Assembly (NCBI GenBank): GCA_002428085.1
Contig: DJAA01000062.1
Coordinates: 1,514 to 12,699 of the forward strand
DNA length: 11,186 nt
From: Sulfurimonas sp. UBA6014
GTDB lineage: Bacteria; Campylobacterota; Campylobacteria; Campylobacterales; Sulfurimonadaceae
Reading direction: 5' to 3'
In this document: piece by piece, positions 6,446 to 11,186 of the stretch
Layout: every line of letters begins with the position of its first letter
How positions within the stretch are numbered: position 1 is the first letter of the stretch
Translations under genes and position numbers: made by a program
The notes under the pieces: model-generated
The model's input: the letters and a program-made list of their open reading frames with translations, nothing else
Databases searched by the model: none
Told to the model about the DNA's origin: nothing

Positions 6446-7116
6446 TTTTTTCAAAAAAACACTATTTTATTTTTATCTCTTCTTTTATATTCATGATACT
6501 ATTTTCCTATTTTTTCCTAGACAAAACCATAGCCCACTATTTTCTCACCCACACACAAACGTACGAAAAGATTGGTCACTTCATCAGCATCGGTGGTGAG
6601 TCGCACTGGTATTTTGCGGCTGCGATTATTGGTTTTGTACTCTTTAGATATATTAAAAAAAATGAAGTGTATGCGCAAAGAGCTCTTTTTTTACTCTACA
6701 TTAACCTTTTTTCAGGGCTTATAAGCCTTGTGCTCAAACATCTTTTTGCTCGCATGAGACCTTGGGGGATGAGAGAAGGCGCAGATGAATACGGATTTTT
6801 ACTTTTTCAAAATTTTGACATGGGCTTTATAGAAAAAATGCACTATCACCTCAATACCTTAATTGATGCATCGACCGTCTACCTCTCTTTTCCCTCAGGG
6901 CATACAACAACGGTTTTTACTATCTTTACCTATTTAAGCCTTCTTTTCCCCCGATATCTCTCTCTTTGGCTGAGCCTCGCACTCATCCTTGCAAGCAGTA
7001 GAATCCTTGCAAATGATCACTTTTTAAGTGATATTTTTGCAGGTATCTTGGTTGGGACACTTTGTTCTTTATACATCTACTCCAAAATGAAGGAAAAAAT
7101 TGAAAAAGTTTATTAA
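6442..7116 (+). CDS. PAP2-family (type 2 phosphatidic acid phosphatase) membrane phosphatase
   Basis: This 224-residue integral membrane phosphatase has the complete three-part PAP2 active site: KX6RP at K99...R106-P107, PSGH at 151-154, and SRX5HX3D at S186-R187, H193 and D197. There are about 5-6 hydrophobic segments, the first at 8-26. Relatives remove phosphate from undecaprenyl pyrophosphate (PgpB/BacA-like role), phosphatidylglycerol phosphate, or lipid A (LpxE/LpxF). Sequence alone does not pick one. Sitting among polyprenyl-phosphate-using glycosyltransferases, recycling of undecaprenyl pyrophosphate or lipid A/core dephosphorylation is most likely (inference). The start has AGGGA at 6432-6436, 5 nt before the ATG, and overlaps the GT39-2 stop (ATGA). 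Its end overlaps the following gene by 17 nt. Confidence 0.9.
   Translation: MIFSKKHYFIFISSFIFMILFSYFFLDKTIAHYFLTHTQTYEKIGHFISIGGESHWYFAAAIIGFVLFRYIKKNEVYAQRALFLLYINLFSGLISLVLKHLFARMRPWGMREGADEYGFLLFQNFDMGFIEKMHYHLNTLIDASTVYLSFPSGHTTTVFTIFTYLSLLFPRYLSLWLSLALILASSRILANDHFLSDIFAGILVGTLCSLYIYSKMKEKIEKVY
7090..7094 (+). promoter_or_regulatory. Ribosome binding site that decides a TTG start
   Basis: AAGGA lies 5 nt upstream of TTG at 7100, inside the end of the PAP2 gene. No ATG precedes the signal-anchor helix in this frame, and the first in-frame ATG (codon 41) would remove that helix. TTG is therefore the best start. Confidence 0.7.
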
Positions 7117-8413
7117 AAGAGCACTTCTTTTTATCGGTATCATAGGAGCACTTTATGGAGTTGGCAGGCTGGGAGTTGTCACGTATGAGAGCTATCTTTT
7201 TCTTGAGCGCGAACCTTATATGGTGATGCAGACGCAAAACTCCATCACTCTCAAATGGCAAACACCCAAAGAAGAGATAGGAACTCTCATGTATGGTCTT
7301 GAGGCGACAAATCTTTCAAACCTTCTTCATGAAGAGCAACTATCCAAAAAACACCATATCACCATCGCAAATCTCAAAGAGTGTACACGCTATTTTTACG
7401 CTGTCACATCGGCTTCTATGAAGATTGACAATGAGGGGAGAAGTTTTACAACTTTGTGTAAAAATAAACAAACACAAAAACTTTGGTTGATTGGCGATAG
7501 TGGCAAAGCAGGAGATAAACAGACAAAAGTCTATGAGCAAATGCTTAACCATATAGGGCATGACTTCAACTCCCTTGATATGTGGATTCTCTTAGGGGAC
7601 AACGCCTACAGCAGTGGTTCACAAAAACAATACAACACAAATCTTTTTGAACCCTACAAAGAGCTTGTCAAACGCTTTGTTCCGTGGGCAGTTATTGGCA
7701 ATCATGATGGAAGAAGATGGGCTTTTTATGATATTTGGGATTTTCCAACAAAGGGTGAAAGTGGTGGGATAGCAAGCCAGAGTGAGAATTTTTATGCCAT
7801 AGATAACGGCAATCTTCACCTCATTATGCTCGATAGCGAAATGGTTGAGAGAACTCCTGATGGCGCTATGGCACAGTGGCTGAGAAAAGATTTGGCGGCC
7901 AACACGAAACCTTGGGTCATCGTCGCATTTCACACCCCACCCTACAGCGATGGCGGACATAAATCTGATAGTGATTCTAACAGTGGTGGACGACTCAAAG
8001 AGATGCGAGAAAATTTTGTCCCTATTTTTGATGCATACGGGGTCGATTTGGTAGTAAGTGGGCATTCTCATGACTATGAACGCTCCAAGCTCATGACTGG
8101 CCACACAGGAAAAAGCGACACATTTGACGCCAAAAAACATGTGCTTCAAGAGAGTCCATCGTGCTACACAAAACCACTCCAAGCCACCAAAGAGAGTGGG
8201 ACGATTTATGTAGTGTGCGGCTCTTCCTCCAAACTCGACCATGCAGACTTAAAACATCCAGCGATGCCTTTTAGTTTTGAACAAATGGGCTCACTCATCC
8301 TCGATATCACGCCGACAACTTTGACCTCGAAGTTTCTAACTATTGAGGGAAAAATTGCCGATGAATTTACCATCACAAAAGATAATTCTATATGCAAAGA
8401 GAGCAAAAAATGA
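7100..8413 (+). CDS. Membrane-anchored purple-acid-phosphatase-type metallophosphoesterase with N-terminal FN3-like domain
   Basis: This 437-residue predicted phosphatase has one N-terminal membrane helix (about 7-28, after KKFIKR), so the catalytic part should face the periplasm. Residues about 38-118 resemble the fibronectin-like domain that precedes purple acid phosphatase domains (SITLKWQTP, then TRYFYAV and FTTLC). The five metal-binding blocks of purple acid phosphatases are all present: GDSG at 132-135, GDNAY at 166-170 (with the Tyr that ligates Fe), GNHD at 200-203, VAFH at 275-278 and GHSHDYE at 321-327. A dinuclear metallophosphatase is therefore well supported; the substrate is unknown. 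Translation starts at TTG with a good Shine-Dalgarno, overlapping PAP2 by 17 nt. The stop forms ATGA with the glmU start. Within this operon a phosphate-bearing glycan, lipid or nucleotide-sugar product is a plausible target (inference). Confidence 0.88.
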   Translation: MKKFIKRALLFIGIIGALYGVGRLGVVTYESYLFLEREPYMVMQTQNSITLKWQTPKEEIGTLMYGLEATNLSNLLHEEQLSKKHHITIANLKECTRYFYAVTSASMKIDNEGRSFTTLCKNKQTQKLWLIGDSGKAGDKQTKVYEQMLNHIGHDFNSLDMWILLGDNAYSSGSQKQYNTNLFEPYKELVKRFVPWAVIGNHDGRRWAFYDIWDFPTKGESGGIASQSENFYAIDNGNLHLIMLDSEMVERTPDGAMAQWLRKDLAANTKPWVIVAFHTPPYSDGGHKSDSDSNSGGRLKEMRENFVPIFDAYGVDLVVSGHSHDYERSKLMTGHTGKSDTFDAKKHVLQESPSCYTKPLQATKESGTIYVVCGSSSKLDHADLKHPAMPFSFEQMGSLILDITPTTLTSKFLTIEGKIADEFTITKDNSICKESKK

Positions 8414-9711
8414 AAGATACCATGAGTATAGTTATCCTCGCTGCAGGCAAAGGCAGCCGTATGAAATCACCCAAGGCGAAAGTTTTACACACCGTTTGTG
8501 GCAAAGCCATGCTCTATCACATCATTAAAACTTCACGAGAGGTTTCAAATGATGTAAGCGTCGTTGTAGCGCACCAAAAAGATGCAGTGATAGAGCAAAT
8601 GAGTCGTTATTTTGATGATATCCATTTCATCACCCAAGATGCACAAAACTTCCCTGGAACTGGCGGAGCGATGAAAAATATCACGCCAAAAAATGAAAGA
8701 GTTTTAGTCCTTAACGGAGACATGCCCCTCATCACTGCCAAAGCGCTTGAAGGTTTTATGGATAAAGACTCTGACATAATCATGTCTATCTTCAACCTTG
8801 AAAATCCTGATGGCTACGGTCGCGTTATCATAGAAAATGGAGAAGTTCTTCGTATCGTCGAGCAAAAAGATGCCTCAGCCCATGAGCTTCGTGTCACAAG
8901 TGTGAACGCAGGAATTTACGCTTTTTCAAAGAGCATTTTAGAAAAATTTATCCCGCTTCTGAGCAATCAAAACGCACAAGCAGAATACTACCTCACGGAT
9001 GTAATCTCTTTAGCAAAAGCAGATGGTGCGACGATTTTGCCACTCTTAGTCGATGAGATAAATTTCAAAGGTGTTAACTCAAAAAAAGATTTGGCAGATG
9101 CTGAAGTTATTTTACAAGAGAGAATAAACACCGCATGGATGAATGCAGGGGTTATCATGCAACTTCCCTCTACCATCTACGTCGAAGAAGGTGTTGTTTT
9201 TGAGGGGGAATGCACCGTTGAAAATGGCTGTAGAATTACGGGAGAGAGCCGCATCATAGACACACATATCAAAGCAGGAAGCGTCATAGAAAACTCCTAT
9301 ATCAAAGAGTCTGACATTGGACCTATGGCACACATTCGCCCTGATTCACACATTGAGCAAACACACATTGGCAATTTTGTCGAGGTGAAAAAAAGCACGC
9401 TCAAAGGGGTCAAAGCAGGACATTTGAGTTACCTAGGCGACTCAGAGATAGATGAGGGGACAAACATCGGTGCGGGGACTATTACTTGCAATTATGATGG
9501 CATCAAAAAGTACAAAACCATCATAGGAAAAAATGTATTTATTGGCAGCGATAGCCAACTTATAGCCCCACTTACCATAGAAGACGATGTTTTAATAGCC
9601 GCTGGAACCACTGTCACAAGCGGTAAAGTTGAAAAAGGCTCTCTAGCCATCAACCGAACAAAACTACGAACTATCAAAGATTTTTACTATAAATTTTTTG
9701 GTAAAAAATAA
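8410..9711 (+). CDS. glmU: GlmU, bifunctional GlcNAc-1-P uridyltransferase / GlcN-1-P acetyltransferase
   Basis: GlmU makes UDP-GlcNAc for peptidoglycan and lipid A in the cytoplasm, first acetylating glucosamine-1-phosphate and then adding UMP. The length is 433 residues from ATG 8410, usual for the phylum. The N-terminal uridyltransferase half shows [11 protein letters not shown] at 10-20, NGDMPL at 102-107, GYGR at 135-138, EQKDA at 151-155 and NAGIY at 166-170. The C-terminal left-handed beta-helix shows GNFVEVKKS at 321-329, the catalytic-type His in GHLSYLGD (H338), [13 protein letters not shown] at 352-364 and [10 protein letters not shown] at 378-387. The loop FPGTGGAM at 81-88 differs from the LGTGHAM of E. 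coli. Start choice: 8410 gives an ATGA overlap and has AAGAGAG at 8397-8403; ATGs at 8392 and 8422 are alternatives. It is essential in most bacteria and here is probably cotranscribed with the envelope genes upstream. Confidence 0.96.
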   Translation: MKDTMSIVILAAGKGSRMKSPKAKVLHTVCGKAMLYHIIKTSREVSNDVSVVVAHQKDAVIEQMSRYFDDIHFITQDAQNFPGTGGAMKNITPKNERVLVLNGDMPLITAKALEGFMDKDSDIIMSIFNLENPDGYGRVIIENGEVLRIVEQKDASAHELRVTSVNAGIYAFSKSILEKFIPLLSNQNAQAEYYLTDVISLAKADGATILPLLVDEINFKGVNSKKDLADAEVILQERINTAWMNAGVIMQLPSTIYVEEGVVFEGECTVENGCRITGESRIIDTHIKAGSVIENSYIKESDIGPMAHIRPDSHIEQTHIGNFVEVKKSTLKGVKAGHLSYLGDSEIDEGTNIGAGTITCNYDGIKKYKTIIGKNVFIGSDSQLIAPLTIEDDVLIAAGTTVTSGKVEKGSLAINRTKLRTIKDFYYKFFGKK

Positions 9712-9716
9712 CTTGG

Positions 9717-9738
9717 AGATGCGACTTTAGTCGCATCT
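9717..9738. terminator. Hairpin between convergent glmU and pirin genes, spanning the pirin stop codon
   Basis: AGATGCGAC (9717-9725) and GTCGCATCT (9730-9738) form a perfect 9-bp stem with a 4-nt loop, 5 nt past the glmU stop. On the minus strand the loop is TAAA and contains the pirin stop codon; TTATTTTTT follows 5 nt beyond the stem, so it works best as a terminator for the pirin transcript. On the plus strand no T run follows directly. Confidence 0.6.
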
Positions 9739-10434
9739 TGGCATCTCTATAAATAAAAAATGGGACTTCTTAAGGCTGTGGATGTACAAGGTCTCTTCAT
9801 CTACGATTTGTAACGCATCAGATGGGGTAAGTTGGATGCCGTTTATATCGGTCTCGCCCTCTATCTGAACGAAATATATCTGTCTGTTTTTACCCATAAC
9901 AAACTCTTTATGTATATCAGAATCAAGTTCACTCACATAGATAGTAATATCTTGATGCACTTTTACTTTAGCGTCACCCGATTGAGAAGAGATGATTGGA
10001 AGCAGTTTGTTTTGCCTCTGATTTAGAAGATACAACTCTTCTCCGTAAAGGGGTTTTAACCCTTTTTTTGGAGGGACAATCCAGATTTGCAAAAGTCTCA
10101 AATCCTTCTCTTTATGATGGTTATATTCCGAGTGATAAACTCCACTTCCCGCACTCATGTACTGAACTTCGCCACGACGCAATGTTCTCTCATTTGCCAT
10201 AGAATCTTTGTGAGTGAGTTCACCCTCTACGATGTACGTGATAATCTCCATGTCCTGATGCGGATGCATATCAAAACCGCTTTGAGGGTGAAGAATATCA
10301 TCATTTAAAACCCGTAAAACTCCAAAATTCATATTTTGCGGATTATAGTACTGAGCAAATGAAAAATGAAATCTGCTCTCTAACCACCCATGATTTGCAA
10401 TATACATTGCATCTTTTGAGATTTTTTTTAGCAT
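9727..10434 (-). CDS. Pirin family protein (YhhW-type bicupin)
   Basis: This 235-residue pirin-type cupin is probably cytoplasmic. The N-terminal cupin has the metal ligands expected of the family: H57 and H59 in GFDMHPHQDME (53-63), then H101 and E103 in GVYHSEYN (98-105). The G-rich pattern (VEGELTHKDS at 69-78, RRGEVQYMSAGSG at 86-98) is typical of pirins. The C-terminal half is the shorter second cupin without obvious metal ligands. Some bacterial relatives (E. coli YhhW) act as quercetin 2,3-dioxygenases in vitro, but the physiological role is usually unknown. The start ATG (complement of 10432-10434) is well supported by AAAGGGAG-type Shine-Dalgarno at 10441-10448. It lies 38 nt after the diguanylate cyclase gene on the same strand, so cotranscription is possible. 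Confidence 0.92.
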   Translation of the reverse strand: MLKKISKDAMYIANHGWLESRFHFSFAQYYNPQNMNFGVLRVLNDDILHPQSGFDMHPHQDMEIITYIVEGELTHKDSMANERTLRRGEVQYMSAGSGVYHSEYNHHKEKDLRLLQIWIVPPKKGLKPLYGEELYLLNQRQNKLLPIISSQSGDAKVKVHQDITIYVSELDSDIHKEFVMGKNRQIYFVQIEGETDINGIQLTPSDALQIVDEETLYIHSLKKSHFLFIEMPRCD

Positions 10435-10472
10435 GAAAGACTCCCTTTAAGAGACAATTTTTTACAAGAAGT

Positions 10473-11186
10473 TTACCCTGCTTCAACTCTATTGCGTCCA
10501 TTTTTTTTAGCCTCATACAGCAGTGCATCCAAACGCAAAAAGAGAGCCTCTGGCTCCTCATTTTCTTGTAGCTGTGTCACTCCAAAGGAACACGTCAGAC
10601 TCCCCACAACTTCAAATGGTTCACTGGCTATCTCTTTTCGCAAAGTTTGCGCTATTTGAGAGGCAGCATGAAGAGGAGTATTTGCAAGCAAAATAACAAA
10701 CTCTTCACCACCCCAGCGTGCGATAATATCACTTTTACGTAAAGTATGTTGGACAAATTTTGCAAGATGGCGTAAAACATCATCTCCCACCAAATGTCCA
10801 TAGGTATCATTCACACCCTTAAAGTGGTCAATATCAAAAAATATAAAACTCAAAGGATTTTTTTCCCGCTCAGCCACTGAGAGAGAATATTTTAAAAGAA
10901 GATTAAAATGTGTTCTGTTGGCTATTTGCGTGAGGGCATCTATCGTTGATTGGTTCACAAGTTGCGATATATCGCTAAAGATGACGATTGCACGTAGTTT
11001 ATTTTTATAAACAAAAGAGGAGACATCAACTTTAAAAAAAGATGTTTCACCCGCAATAGTTATCTTGACTTTATGCTCTTTTTGGGGATTTTCTACGATG
11101 TACTCTACCCAAGTTTTCTCATCTATGTGCGCACTTAAATACTCCTCTGTATCCCCCTTTTCAAATAAATCACATATACAATTATG
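10473..11186 (-). CDS. PAS-GGDEF diguanylate cyclase (C-terminal part; 5' end off window)
   Basis: The reading frame stays open to the window edge; 237 residues are visible. Residues about 1-75 look like the end of a PAS sensor domain (KVKITIAGETSFFKVDVSSF at 39-58, then IVIFSDISQL at 67-76). A GGDEF domain follows from the typical linker (TIDALTQIANR at 81-91). It has FDIDHFKGVNDTYGH at 117-131 with the metal Asp D118, and the active-site loop GGEEF at 159-163. RKSD at 150-153 is the product-inhibition I-site in the correct position, five residues before GGEEF. The domain is therefore predicted to make cyclic di-GMP and be feedback-inhibited. The ligand or signal sensed by the PAS is unknown, and further domains may lie outside the window. 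A GTG at 10956-10958 begins an internal ORF, but it would cut off the PAS, so it is not taken as the start. Confidence 0.92.
   Translation of the reverse strand, partial: HNCICDLFEKGDTEEYLSAHIDEKTWVEYIVENPQKEHKVKITIAGETSFFKVDVSSFVYKNKLRAIVIFSDISQLVNQSTIDALTQIANRTHFNLLLKYSLSVAEREKNPLSFIFFDIDHFKGVNDTYGHLVGDDVLRHLAKFVQHTLRKSDIIARWGGEEFVILLANTPLHAASQIAQTLRKEIASEPFEVVGSLTCSFGVTQLQENEEPEALFLRLDALLYEAKKNGRNRVEAG

Noticed and set aside
7619..8242. 207-aa minus-strand ORF
   Set aside because: It lies wholly opposite the purple acid phosphatase motifs; its translation shows no domain and no ribosome binding site was seen.
8392..8409. GlmU start at ATG 8392
   Set aside because: 8410 has a better spaced purine-rich site and forms the ATGA overlap used at other junctions of this operon; 8392 would add six residues (MQREQK) before the conserved strand. 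It is not excluded.
8488..8500. GlmU loop with FPGTGGAM instead of LGTGHAM, considered as a damaged active site
   Set aside because: All other uridyltransferase and acetyltransferase motifs are intact, and I believe this variant is a lineage feature of the phylum.
10343..10561. 72-aa minus-strand ORF across the gap between the diguanylate cyclase and pirin genes
   Set aside because: It overlaps the ends of both real genes out of frame and has no similarity I recognise.

Overview
The window looks like a chromosomal segment of a low-GC, flagellated member of the Campylobacterota (Sulfurimonas, Sulfurospirillum or Sulfuricurvum type). I base this on the FliP and GlmU sequences, the AT-rich codon use and the gene neighbourhood. 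From general knowledge, fliP and glmU are adjacent in Campylobacter jejuni and Helicobacter pylori; here they still face away from each other but are about 7.8 kb apart. The genus is not settled from sequence alone.

Left part, minus strand (1-1102): the 5' part of fliP (flagellar type III export gate), preceded and translationally coupled (ATGA) to an unusual 177-codon ORF. Its first ~65 residues are the N-terminus of a MotA/PomA stator protein and its remainder is the peptidoglycan-binding OmpA domain of MotB. This looks like an in-frame deletion that removed most of motA and the start of motB, and it is the most striking item in the window.

Middle, plus strand (1225-8413): an envelope-glycan gene block. 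A GT39 (ArnT/PMT-like) membrane glycosyltransferase comes first, then a 251-bp intergenic region with three inverted repeats and a likely promoter. A tight run follows: an LPG-synthase/UPF0104-type membrane protein, a GT9 (heptosyltransferase-like) enzyme, a second GT39 paralogue, a PAP2 membrane phosphatase, and a membrane-anchored purple-acid-phosphatase-type metallophosphoesterase. The last gene runs into glmU (UDP-GlcNAc synthesis, 8410-9711) with an ATGA overlap. From the GT9 gene to glmU, each gene overlaps the next by 4 or 17 nt, so they are probably one transcript. The enzyme set (polyprenyl-phosphate-sugar-dependent GT39s, GT9, lipid phosphatase, extracytoplasmic phosphatase, UDP-GlcNAc supply) suggests building or trimming of an LPS or other surface glycolipid. 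The exact product cannot be read from the sequence.

Right part, minus strand (9727-11186): a PAS-GGDEF diguanylate cyclase whose 5' end is outside the window, followed 38 nt later by a pirin-family cupin. The pirin and glmU genes converge on a hairpin that contains the pirin stop codon.

No rRNA, tRNA, CRISPR array, transposase or integrase was seen.
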